Below, piece by piece: positions 56,168 to 63,211 of a stretch of 63,211 nt of DNA. The notes beneath the pieces were generated by a model that was not told the DNA's origin, did not search any database, and saw nothing but the letters and a program-made list of their open reading frames with translations. Source of the stretch: Rhodospirillaceae bacterium (GTDB lineage Bacteria; Pseudomonadota; Alphaproteobacteria; Rhodospirillales; Rhodospirillaceae); the NCBI GenBank assembly GCA_009693785.1, contig SHWP01000012.1, forward strand, positions 1 through 63,211. Reading direction: 5' to 3'. How positions within the stretch are numbered: the first letter of the stretch is position 1; every line of letters begins with the position of its first letter. The translations under genes and the position numbers were made by a program.

Positions 56168-56917
56168 ATGCCGATGAACAATCAACTCAGGAAGCTGTGG
56201 AGCGCGGCCGGGTATAGTCCCAAAATAGGAAGCGCGGCGGTTGTGCCTCCTCCTGCCAATGAATGGCGACGTGTTTACCATCTGACACCAGCAGAGTACG
56301 CGATTAGCAATATCGCATTTGGGCGGCTGAAGCTTGCTCGATTCGCTGACCTAAATGACCCATTTGAATTAATTGCAGCCAACCTAAAAGATCTACCAAC
56401 TAAGGCGTTCGTTACGGATTTTAAAGAATCTTTTGATCGTGAGAATGGGTTGCTGTGTTTTAGTGGTGACTGGATGAGCCCACCAATGTGGGCCCATTAC
56501 GGATCAAATCACACAGGAATTTGTTTCGGCTTTAACTTAAAGCGAACACATGCAAATGATGTGAAGTATGTCTCAGAGCGCATAACATTGTTGCCTAGCT
56601 CACACAGTAGCGGTTTAATTGCGGACGATACGACAAAGGCTCAATTGCTATTTACAAAATTTGAGCATTGGAAATATGAATCAGAGGTAAGATCATTATT
56701 TTGTTTAAGGGATGCTGTGGCGGAGTCTGGATTGTACTTTATACCTTTTGGTGGAGTCATTGAGGTGGCGGAAGTGATACTCGGAGCTCGTTGTAGATTG
56801 TCGGTGGATGCCGTGCGCGGTTTAGTAGACAAGACGCTTCCTGGGGCAGTAACTTTCAGGGCACGCCGAGCTGAAAAATTCTTTCAGATGGTGCCGGATG
56901 AAAATTCTGTTGTCTGA
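56168..56917 (+). CDS. DUF2971-like protein
   Basis: The 249-aa protein shows the DUF2971 pattern: YHLTPAEYAISNIAFGRLKLARFADLNDPFEL near residues 37-68 (split: ISNIAFGRLKLARF and LNDPFEL), then LLCFSGDWMSPPMWAHYGSNHTGICFGF, and later EHWKYESEVRSLF. The function is unknown; such genes are often found in variable, sometimes defence-related regions. The composition is A+T-rich compared with flanking genes. It is bracketed by an exact 18-bp direct repeat, which suggests it was inserted as a unit. Confidence 0.75.
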   Translation: MPMNNQLRKLWSAAGYSPKIGSAAVVPPPANEWRRVYHLTPAEYAISNIAFGRLKLARFADLNDPFELIAANLKDLPTKAFVTDFKESFDRENGLLCFSGDWMSPPMWAHYGSNHTGICFGFNLKRTHANDVKYVSERITLLPSSHSSGLIADDTTKAQLLFTKFEHWKYESEVRSLFCLRDAVAESGLYFIPFGGVIEVAEVILGARCRLSVDAVRGLVDKTLPGAVTFRARRAEKFFQMVPDENSVV

Positions 56918-56924
56918 GATAGAA

Positions 56925-56942
56925 ATCGGGTCAGAGTGAAAA
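56925..56942 (+). repeat. 18-bp direct repeat, right copy
   Basis: This is an exact copy of 56095-56112. The GTG inside it (56936-56938) is the start codon of the higA frame, so the repeat ends inside the antitoxin gene. Confidence 0.8.
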
Positions 56943-57214
56943 ATCCCCCGCATCCCGGACGGCTGATCCGTAACGCTTGCCTTGAGCCATTGGGCTTAAG
57001 CGTCACCACCGGGGCGGATGTGTTGAAAGTCGCGCGGCCGACGCTGTCGAACGTCGTCAACGGCAAGGCCGCGGTGTCCGCCGACATGGCGATCCGGTTG
57101 GAGAAGGCTTTTGGTGGCACCGCCGACGCCTGGCTGCGGATGCAAACCGCCTTCGACCTCGCTCAGGCGCGTAAACACGCCGGGCGCATCAAGGTGAAGC
57201 GGGTCGCGGCGTAG
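56936..57214 (+). CDS. higA: HigA-family antitoxin without a toxin partner
   Basis: The 92-aa protein has the HigA/XRE pattern: NPPHPGRLIRNACLEPLGLSVT, the helix-turn-helix LKVARPTLSNVVNGKAAVSADMA (about 31-53, split), and RLEKAFGGTADAWLRMQTAFDLAQARK. The start is GTG, lying inside the right copy of the 18-bp repeat. The HigB toxin gene that normally precedes it is absent; the DUF2971 gene is there instead. It may be an orphan regulator or a leftover. The ribosome-binding site is weak (GGG). Confidence 0.88.
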   Translation: MKNPPHPGRLIRNACLEPLGLSVTTGADVLKVARPTLSNVVNGKAAVSADMAIRLEKAFGGTADAWLRMQTAFDLAQARKHAGRIKVKRVAA

Positions 57215-57312
57215 GTTTTGCGAGATCTCGCCGCGCTGCATCACGTTCTGTACGGCATTATACCGCCGGGAGATCAGGGGAGCTCGCATTTCTGCAATGT
57301 CTCCAGGTTTAA

Positions 57313-57340
57313 TTGACGGCTGACTGATTCTGGCTATAAT
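57313..57340 (+). promoter_or_regulatory. Sigma70-type promoter of the RelE/Phd pair
   Basis: TTGACG (57313-57318), a 16-bp spacer and TATAAT (57335-57340) lie directly before the relE-like ATG at 57350. Transcription would start about 57347, leaving almost no leader. Confidence 0.75.
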
Positions 57341-57350
57341 CTGGCCAGAA
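57328..57350. promoter_or_regulatory. Palindromic operator over the -10 box
   Basis: TTCTGGC (57328-57334) and GCCAGAA (57344-57350) form a perfect 7-bp inverted repeat centred on the TATAAT box and ending in the A of the start codon. Autoregulation by the toxin-antitoxin complex is the natural reading. Confidence 0.65.
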
Positions 57351-57643
57351 TGAAATTTGAGATCGTCCTGGCTCCGCAAGCCGTCGAAGATTTGAGAAGA
57401 TTGACGGCGTTTCAACGAGCCGAAGTCAGGGACGCGATAGAGACACACCTGCGCCATAGCGCCGCGAAGACGAGCCGCAGTCGCATTAAGCAGCTTCGTG
57501 GCCTTGCACGGCCCGAGTTCAGGCTTCGCGTGGGCGACATCCGGGTGTTCTATGATGTCTCTAACAAAGTCGTGGAAATTCTCGCGATTATCGCAAAATC
57601 GGAGGCAAACAAATGGCTGGCACAATTCGGGAATCCAAAGTGA
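57350..57643 (+). CDS. RelE/ParE-family toxin
   Basis: The 97-aa protein starts MKFEIVLAPQAVEDLRRLTAFQRAEVRDAIE and carries RSRIKQLRGLARPEFRLRVGDIRVFYDV, the family's basic core with RLRVGDIRVFY. Mode of action (mRNA cleavage or gyrase) is not decided. The gene precedes its antitoxin, the reverse of most relBE pairs. No ribosome-binding site can exist because the promoter -10 box ends only 9 bases before the ATG. Confidence 0.9.
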   Translation: MKFEIVLAPQAVEDLRRLTAFQRAEVRDAIETHLRHSAAKTSRSRIKQLRGLARPEFRLRVGDIRVFYDVSNKVVEILAIIAKSEANKWLAQFGNPK

Positions 57644-57651
57644 GAAAGGCC

Positions 57652-57900
57652 ATGAAAAAAATCCCGCTGTCCAACATCAAGGATGACCTGTCGCGTTTTC
57701 TACGCGAGGCCGGGAAACAGGATATCGTCATCACGCGGCATGGCAAACCCGCTGGCGTGCTAATCGGGTTTGAGTCCGAGGACGATTGGTTCGATTACCG
57801 GCTGGAAAATGACCCGCGGTTTTTGCAACGCGTCGCGAAAGCCCGCGCAAGAGTGAGCACAGGCCGAGGCATTCGCATAGAGGATGTCGATTGGAAGTAA
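57652..57900 (+). CDS. Phd/YefM-family antitoxin
   Basis: The 82-aa protein starts MKKIPLSNIKDDLSRFLREAGKQDIVITRHGKPAGVLIGFE (in parts), the Phd/YefM dimer and DNA-binding domain, followed by a toxin-binding tail. The ATG at 57652 has a GAGAAAGG site; an in-frame ATG at 57613 would overlap the toxin and is less likely. It is 8 bp after the toxin stop. Confidence 0.88.
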   Translation: MKKIPLSNIKDDLSRFLREAGKQDIVITRHGKPAGVLIGFESEDDWFDYRLENDPRFLQRVAKARARVSTGRGIRIEDVDWK

Positions 57901-57943
57901 GGGCGCGGCCTATTGGGGTCCTTCGGATACATAGCCTCATACC

Positions 57944-58032
57944 GGGCGTGAATAAAAATACCGCAGCGGTATAAAGGGTGGGCTGCGTTCGCCAGGCGGG
58001 CCTGTTAAATTGCCTGTTATAACAGGGATAAC
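57944..58032 (+). repeat. Dispersed ~90-bp element, copy A
   Basis: This non-coding stretch contains GGGCGTGAATAAAAATACCG, the palindrome TACCGC-A-GCGGTA, CCAGGCGGGCCTGT and the palindrome CCTGTTATAACAGG (58013-58026). The same order of blocks occurs, on the opposite strand, at 61733-61819. It lies between the RelE/Phd pair and glnA. Confidence 0.75.
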
Positions 58033-58106
58033 AGGTGGGGGCTTCGAGCTGAACCGCTCCAGGCCCAAGCCGTCGACATCGCCACCATAGCCGGTCGTCT
58101 CAAACA

Positions 58107-58136
58107 ACAACCCCCGGTCTTGCGACCGGGGGTTGT
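58107..58136 (-). terminator. Terminator of glnA
   Basis: A perfect 13-bp stem (58107-58119 with 58124-58136) with a 4-nt loop is followed on the minus strand by TTGTTTG. It lies 24 bp after the glnA stop, and the A/T flanks would also allow function on the plus strand. Confidence 0.85.
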
Positions 58137-58160
58137 TTCGTTGAGCCAGTATGATGTGGC

Positions 58161-59570
58161 TTAAGCCGAGTAGTAGTAGAAGTACTCGAGCGGGTGCGGG
58201 GTGATGTCGAGGCGCTTTTGTTCGGCCATCTTCAGGTCGATGTAGCCGTCGATGAAATCGTCGGTGAACACATCGCCTTGCTTCAAGAACTTGCGGTCCT
58301 TGTCGAGGTTCTCGAGCGCTTCGCGCAAAGACCCGCACACCGTGGGCACTTGCTTGAGTTCTTCTGGCGGCAACTCGTACAAGTTCTTATCCATCGGATC
58401 GCCCGGATGGATCTTGTTCTTGATGCCGTCAAGGCCTGCCATCAACATCGCCGCAAAGCCCAAGTAGGGGTTCGAGGCCGGGTCGGGGAAGCGTACTTCA
58501 ACGCGCTTGCCCTTGGGGCTGGCCACATACGGAATGCGGCACGACGCCGAGCGGTTACGTGAGGAGTAGGCCAGCAGCACAGGCGCTTCGTAGCCCGGCA
58601 CCAAACGCTTGTAGCTGTTGGTGGTGGCGTTGGTGAAGGCGTTGATCGCCTTGGCGTGCTTGATGATGCCGCCGATGTAGTACAGGCAAGTATCCGACAG
58701 ATCGGCATAGCCCGAACCCGCAAACAGGTTCTTGCCTTTTTTCCACAACGACTGGTGCACGTGCATGCCCGAGCCGTTATCGCCGAACACGGGCTTGGGC
58801 ATGAAGGTGGCCGTCTTGCCGTAAGAATGCGCGACCATGGTGACCACGTATTTATACAGCTGCATGTTGTCGGCGCACTTGATCAGCGTGTCGAACTTAA
58901 TGCCCAGTTCATGCTGGCTGGGGGCGACTTCGTGATGGTGCTTTTCCATCGTCACGCCCATCTCTTGCAGTACCGTCACCATCTCCGCGCGAAGGTCTTG
59001 CGAACCATCAACGGGGGCGACGGGGAAGTAGCCGCCCTTGGGGCGCGGGCGATGGCCCATGTTGCCTTCGTCGTAGCGCTTGCCCGAGTTGTAGGGGCCT
59101 TCTTCCTGGTCGTATGAGAAGAACATGTTGTTGGAGTCGATCGAGTAACGCACATCGTCGAACACGAAAAACTCGGCTTCGGGGCCAACGTAAATGGTGT
59201 CGGCGGTGCCGCTGCTATCGAGGTACGACACGGCCTTTTTGGCGATCGAACGTGGATCGCGGTTATAGGGCTGGCCGGTGCTGGGCTCGATGACGTCGCA
59301 AATGACGATCATCAACGGCTGGGCGGCGAAGGGGTCCATCGTCACGGTCGACAGATCCGGCTTCAACTGCATGTCTGATTCCGAGATGTCTTTCCATCCG
59401 GCGATCGACGAACCGTCGAACATGATGCCGTCCGTCAGCATCTCCTCATCAACAGTGCCGACATATTGCGCGGTGTGCTGCCACTTGCCTGCGAGATCGG
59501 TGAAGCGGAAGTCGACGTACTTGACGTCCTTCGCTTTGATCATCTCCATGACTTTTTTAACGTCCGACAT
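58161..59570 (-). CDS. glnA: Glutamine synthetase type I
   Basis: GlnA (469 aa) joins ammonia to glutamate with ATP; twelve subunits form the enzyme. It has [11 protein letters not shown] (about 50-60), the metal-ligand stretch [11 protein letters not shown] (128-138), the [12 protein letters not shown] loop (265-276), and the adenylylation tyrosine at 398 in NLYELPPEE. The ATG at 59570 ([11 protein letters not shown]) has an AAGGA-type site; longer readings upstream have no family likeness. It lies 130 bp after glnB on the same strand. Confidence 0.97.
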   Translation of the reverse strand: MSDVKKVMEMIKAKDVKYVDFRFTDLAGKWQHTAQYVGTVDEEMLTDGIMFDGSSIAGWKDISESDMQLKPDLSTVTMDPFAAQPLMIVICDVIEPSTGQPYNRDPRSIAKKAVSYLDSSGTADTIYVGPEAEFFVFDDVRYSIDSNNMFFSYDQEEGPYNSGKRYDEGNMGHRPRPKGGYFPVAPVDGSQDLRAEMVTVLQEMGVTMEKHHHEVAPSQHELGIKFDTLIKCADNMQLYKYVVTMVAHSYGKTATFMPKPVFGDNGSGMHVHQSLWKKGKNLFAGSGYADLSDTCLYYIGGIIKHAKAINAFTNATTNSYKRLVPGYEAPVLLAYSSRNRSASCRIPYVASPKGKRVEVRFPDPASNPYLGFAAMLMAGLDGIKNKIHPGDPMDKNLYELPPEELKQVPTVCGSLREALENLDKDRKFLKQGDVFTDDFIDGYIDLKMAEQKRLDITPHPLEYFYYYSA

Positions 59571-59700
59571 GGTCCTTCTTCCTTGCCTTTCGAGATTGCG
59601 GTGAGAAACGTGTTTCGACCGTCGGCCGAAGCCGTCGGGTAGCCAGTTCAATGCGATGCCGGTGTTTTTGCGTCCCGGCTTTATTGTGGGAAGAGTGCGG

Positions 59701-60397
<697 letters not shown>

Positions 60398-60398
60398 G

Positions 60399-60475
60399 GC
60401 GGGCATAGCTCAGTTGGTTAGAGCATCTGGTTGTGGTCCAGAGGGTCGCGGGTTCGAGTCCCGTTGCTCGCCCCA
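60399..60475 (+). tRNA. tRNA-His (anticodon GTG)
   Basis: The sequence folds as a normal cloverleaf: acceptor GCGGGCA with TGCTCGC, anticodon loop TTGTGGT (anticodon GTG), T loop TTCGAGT, discriminator C and encoded CCA. The base before it (60398) is G and can serve as the tRNA-His-specific G-1, pairing with C73. Confidence 0.96.
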
Positions 60476-60511
60476 CTTGCCGCCACGTGATTGGGTGCGT
60501 AGCCGAAAAGG

Positions 60512-61732
60512 ATGAACCCTGTGACCGCGTCACCGTCAGCCACGGCCATCGTCGGTTTCTCGTCGATCGGGCATTTTTATAATCACCTGTTCGAGCCGAT
60601 GTATTTCGTGGTGGCCTTGGTGCTGCCGCCGATCCTCAACATCCCCTACGAGCAGGTGCTCACCCTCATCATTGCTGGCAAGCTATTGACGGGTCTGTTC
60701 GCCCCCGTCGCAGGCTGGCTGGCCGATCGCTGGTCGGCGCCGGGCATGATGGTGATTTATTTCTTCGGCTTTGGCCTTAGTGCTGTGGCGGTGGGGCTGG
60801 CCTCGACGCCCTGGCAGATCACCTTGGCGCTGGCCACCCTTGGCGCCTTCGGGTCGATCTATCACCCCGTGGGTATCGCCTGGATGGTGCAGAACAGCCA
60901 GAACCGCGGCAAGGCTTTGGGCATCAACGGCATGTTTGGCGGCTTGGGCCCGGCGCTAGCGGGTGTGTTTGCGGGCGCATTGTTGGAGTGGTCGAGCTGG
61001 CGCACGGTATTCATCATTCCCGGCATCATCGTTATGGCTACGGGTGCCGCCTTCGTGTGGGCGATGCTGAACGGCAAGTTGAAGGATGTGAAAATCATCC
61101 GCCATGCCGAGCCCAAGCTCGACATGAACGACACGGTGAAGGTTTACATCGTGCTCACCCTGGCAATGCTGGTCGGCGGCATGTTTTACCAAGTCGCGCA
61201 GTCATCGCTGCCCAAGGTGTTCGAGGAAGGCCTGGGCGGGATGTTCGGCGATGGCACATCGGGCGTGGGCCTGGCCATCATGCTTGTCTATGGCGTTGGC
61301 GGCGTGATGCAGATCGTCACGGGCAACATGGCCGACAAGTACCCGCTCAAGTGGGTCTATGCCCTGTTCATCTTCTTGCAGGCCCCGTTCATCCTGATGG
61401 CTATGGGGGCGAGTGGTATGGTGTTGTTTATCGCCGCCATGATGATGGTGACGTTCAACATCGGCGCGTTGCCAGCTGAGAACAGCCTGCTGGCCAAATA
61501 CACGCCGGGCAAGTGGCAGGCCACCGCTTACGGCATGAAGTTCATCATCTCGTTCACCTTCTCGGCGCTTGGCATTTACCTCACCGCCAAGGTGAAAGAA
61601 GCCACCGGCAGCTTCGATGGCATGTACTTAGCCATGGCAATTGCCTTGTTCGTGATGGCGCTGGTGACCACGACACTGCCGGCTGAGAAACGCCGGACTG
61701 TTGAGGGCGTCGCGGCTGTACCTGCCGAATAG
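60512..61732 (+). CDS. MFS transporter
   Basis: The 406-aa protein has about twelve membrane segments. Features are the N-terminal GFSSIGHFYNHLFEPMYFV stretch, the loop GWLADRWSAPGMM between helices 2 and 3, and GAFGSIYHPVGIAWMVQNSQNRGKALGINGMFGGLGPALAG around helices 4-5. It belongs to a different MFS branch from the two Spinster-like genes at 44-46.7 kb. The substrate is unknown. Its stop codon abuts copy B of the dispersed element. Confidence 0.88.
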   Translation: MNPVTASPSATAIVGFSSIGHFYNHLFEPMYFVVALVLPPILNIPYEQVLTLIIAGKLLTGLFAPVAGWLADRWSAPGMMVIYFFGFGLSAVAVGLASTPWQITLALATLGAFGSIYHPVGIAWMVQNSQNRGKALGINGMFGGLGPALAGVFAGALLEWSSWRTVFIIPGIIVMATGAAFVWAMLNGKLKDVKIIRHAEPKLDMNDTVKVYIVLTLAMLVGGMFYQVAQSSLPKVFEEGLGGMFGDGTSGVGLAIMLVYGVGGVMQIVTGNMADKYPLKWVYALFIFLQAPFILMAMGASGMVLFIAAMMMVTFNIGALPAENSLLAKYTPGKWQATAYGMKFIISFTFSALGIYLTAKVKEATGSFDGMYLAMAIALFVMALVTTTLPAEKRRTVEGVAAVPAE

Positions 61733-61819
61733 CCATCCCTGTTATAACAGGAAAAATACAGGCCCGCCTGGTGAACGCGTGCAGCGCTTATACCGCAGCA
61801 GTATTTTTTATTCACGGGC
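61733..61819 (-). repeat. Dispersed ~90-bp element, copy B
   Basis: Read on the minus strand this carries the same blocks as 57944-58032 in the same order: GTGAATAAAAAATAC, a degenerate TACCGC palindrome, CCAGGCGGGCCTGTA, and the palindrome CCTGTTATAACAGG (61738-61751). It begins right at the MFS stop codon. The two copies are therefore inverted relative to each other. Confidence 0.75.
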
Positions 61820-61824
61820 GGTCT

Positions 61825-61979
61825 CCGACATCGAGGCCAGCATCGGCAAACCGCCGGCAGCGGGTGAGTTTCATTACGTGATCAAAGCCGAAGGCGCATT
61901 CACGGGCTTTCTTCAGCACCGGGTGAACAATACCAAGGCTGGAGTTGTCACCGATCTGACGACGGCTTGCCCGCTGTAG
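61825..61979 (+). pseudogene. Possible gene remnant after the repeat
   Basis: From about 61828 an open frame reads DIEASIGKPPAAGEFHYVIK and ends GVVTDLTTACPL with a TAG stop. The third-codon-position pattern looks like coding DNA. There is no start codon of its own; the frame enters from the repeat element. It may be the tail of a gene cut by the element. No family recognised, low confidence. Confidence 0.25.
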
Positions 61980-62002
61980 GCCTGGTAATGTAAACCCCTT
62001 GC

Positions 62003-62024
62003 TGACGGTATCCAGATACCGTCA
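62003..62024. terminator. Hairpin before rplM promoter
   Basis: A perfect 9-bp stem (62003-62011 with 62016-62024) with a 4-nt loop is followed by AATAAAA, so it is not a classical T-tailed terminator on the plus strand. It could insulate rplM from upstream transcription. Confidence 0.35.
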
Positions 62025-62055
62025 ATAAAACCCCCTCTAAACCGCGCCTTTGCGG

Positions 62056-62083
62056 TTGACACTGCTCGTTTGACCTCTATATT
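62056..62083 (+). promoter_or_regulatory. Sigma70-type promoter of rplM-rpsI
   Basis: TTGACA (62056-62061), a 16-bp spacer and TATATT (62078-62083) lie about 90 bp before the rplM ATG. This leaves a leader of roughly 80 nt. Confidence 0.7.
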
Positions 62084-62170
62084 CCGCGCCTCGTTGGCGG
62101 GGGTTTTAAGCCGCCTGGCCCACTGGCCCCAACCCAGATAAACGACGCACACGCTTACAAGAGAACACCC

Positions 62171-62632
62171 ATGAAGACCTATCACGCCAAGCCATCCGAC
62201 GTGCAGAAGAAGTGGTTTTTGATCGACGCCGAAGGCCTGATTTTGGGCCGCATGGCGGTGATCGTGGCCAACATTCTGCGCGGCAAGCACAAGCCCATGT
62301 ACACCCCGCACATCGACACCGGCGATAACGTCATCATCGTCAACGCGGAGAAGGTGAAGCTCACGGGCCGCAAGCTCGAGCAGAAAACCTATCCGTGGTA
62401 CTCGGGCTACACCTCGGGCCTGAAAGAACGTCCGGCCAAGCGCATCATGGCGGGCCCGTTCCCGCAGCGCATTATCGAGGAAGCCGTCAAGCGCATGATG
62501 CCCAAGGACAGCCCCTTGGCGCGCGCGCAGTTCACCAAGCTGAAGGTCTATAAGGGCCCAACGCATCCGCACGAAGCGCAAGCCCCCGAAGTGCTGGATA
62601 TCGCCAGCCGTAATCCGAAGAATAAAAGATAG
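62171..62632 (+). CDS. rplM: 50S ribosomal protein L13
   Basis: L13 (153 aa) is an early 50S assembly protein. It starts [22 protein letters not shown] and has the conserved [17 protein letters not shown] and [22 protein letters not shown] segments. An extra C-terminal ~10 residues exceed the E. coli form. rpsI follows 9 bp later, the standard pairing. Confidence 0.97.
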   Translation: MKTYHAKPSDVQKKWFLIDAEGLILGRMAVIVANILRGKHKPMYTPHIDTGDNVIIVNAEKVKLTGRKLEQKTYPWYSGYTSGLKERPAKRIMAGPFPQRIIEEAVKRMMPKDSPLARAQFTKLKVYKGPTHPHEAQAPEVLDIASRNPKNKR

Positions 62633-62641
62633 AGAATCATC

Positions 62642-63112
62642 ATGGCCGAAGAGACCAGAACACTCGCCGATTTGAAAAGCGCCGTTACCACAGCCGCGCC
62701 CGTGCGCGAGCCCAAGCGCGACAAGCAGGGCCGCAGCTACGCCACCGGCAAGCGCAAGAACGCGGTCGCCCGCGTGTGGATCAAGCCCGGCAAGGGCAAG
62801 ATCACCGTCAACACCCGCGAGGTGGAGAAATACTTCGCCCGTCCAGTGTTGCGCATGCTCATCACCCAACCGTTCGTGGCGTGCAACCGCCTCAACGAGT
62901 TCGATGTGGTGTGCAATGTTGTCGGCGGCGGTCTGTCGGGCCAAGCCGGTGCTTTACGTCACGGCATCTCGAAGGCGCTGACCTATTACGAACCGGCCCT
63001 TCGTCCGGTGCTGAAGTCGGGCGGGTTCCTCACCCGCGACTCGCGCATCGTGGAACGCAAGAAGTTCGGCCGCAAAAAGGCCCGCCGCAGCTTCCAGTTC
63101 TCGAAGCGCTAA
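62642..63112 (+). CDS. rpsI: 30S ribosomal protein S9
   Basis: S9 (156 aa) reaches the P-site tRNA with its C-terminal tail. The core begins at [19 protein letters not shown] (about residue 30) and ends in the typical RRSFQFSKR. The first ~28 residues form an acidic and polar extension common in alphaproteobacteria. A terminator lies 23 bp after the stop. Confidence 0.97.
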   Translation: MAEETRTLADLKSAVTTAAPVREPKRDKQGRSYATGKRKNAVARVWIKPGKGKITVNTREVEKYFARPVLRMLITQPFVACNRLNEFDVVCNVVGGGLSGQAGALRHGISKALTYYEPALRPVLKSGGFLTRDSRIVERKKFGRKKARRSFQFSKR

Positions 63113-63135
63113 GCGAACGCCTCACGATTTGCTGC

Positions 63136-63164
63136 AAAAAGGCCTGGTTGAACCGGGCCTTTTT
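63136..63164 (+). terminator. Rho-independent terminator of rplM-rpsI
   Basis: The stem AAAAAGGCCTGGTT with AACCGGGCCTTTTT (one G-T pair) and a tiny loop is followed by more T's. Confidence 0.88.
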
Positions 63165-63211
63165 CTTTTGGCCGCGCTTCCTCTAAGCTTGGCTCGTAGG
63201 CAAGGGGGCGG

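Noticed and set aside
61913-62944. 343-codon minus-strand ORF opposite rplM/rpsI
   Set aside because: Antisense shadow of two certain ribosomal genes.

Overview
The window is a 63.2-kb chromosomal segment of an alphaproteobacterium. The grounds are: the S10-spc-alpha ribosomal operon following tuf; an ATP12-type F1-ATPase chaperone; a MipZ-type division ATPase; a glnB-glnA pair; a clpS-clpA pair; and a propionyl-CoA carboxylase pair. Order or genus cannot be fixed from the sequence alone. The tRNA-His carries an encoded G-1 and C73, the ordinary bacterial form, which may help placement.

Layout. 1-14.7 kb: end of tuf, then rpsJ to rplQ in the classical order with secY and adk, all on the plus strand. 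A good sigma70-type promoter lies before rpsM and a strong terminator follows rplQ. 14.8-24.4 kb: two tandem paralogous membrane proteins of unknown family, a Deg-type protease whose frame is broken by one base, rarA, an RluC-type pseudouridine synthase, a HAD phosphatase, an AsmA-like protein, ATP12 and yciB. 24.5-31.3 kb: a TonB-dependent receptor facing pccB-pccA, then an acylphosphatase. 31.3-41.6 kb: an rRNA-type methyltransferase, a DUF1838 protein, lipB, tRNA-Leu(GAG), a VOC protein, mgtE, an Hpt-like protein without its histidine, a GH114/TM1410-like secreted protein, an FAD oxidoreductase, and a mipZ - VWA-like - membrane J-protein cluster. 41.7-53.4 kb: galU-ugd (UDP-glucuronate supply), two tandem Spinster-like MFS transporters, a ParE/RHH toxin-antitoxin pair, a phosphomannomutase/phosphoglucomutase, a D-Ala-D-Ala carboxypeptidase with a SPOR domain, and clpS-clpA.

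53.4-58.0 kb is the accessory part: DUF4238 and DUF2971 proteins (A+T-richer than the surroundings), a 54-codon minus-strand ORF, a PIN-toxin remnant, a second DUF1838 protein, a HigA antitoxin without its toxin, and a toxin-first RelE/Phd pair with an almost leaderless promoter/operator. Short repeats mark the joints: an 18-bp direct repeat brackets the DUF2971 gene and ends inside the higA start codon. A palindromic element occurs at 47.4 and 54.8 kb. A roughly 90-bp element occurs in inverted orientation at 57.9 and 61.7 kb, bracketing glnA-glnB-tRNA-His-MFS. The window closes with rplM-rpsI, which have their own promoter and terminator.

No CRISPR array, rRNA, complete insertion sequence or prophage was seen. 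The best leads are the repeat-bounded DUF2971/higA junction, the frameshifted protease, the tandem Cys-pair membrane proteins and the histidine-less Hpt protein.
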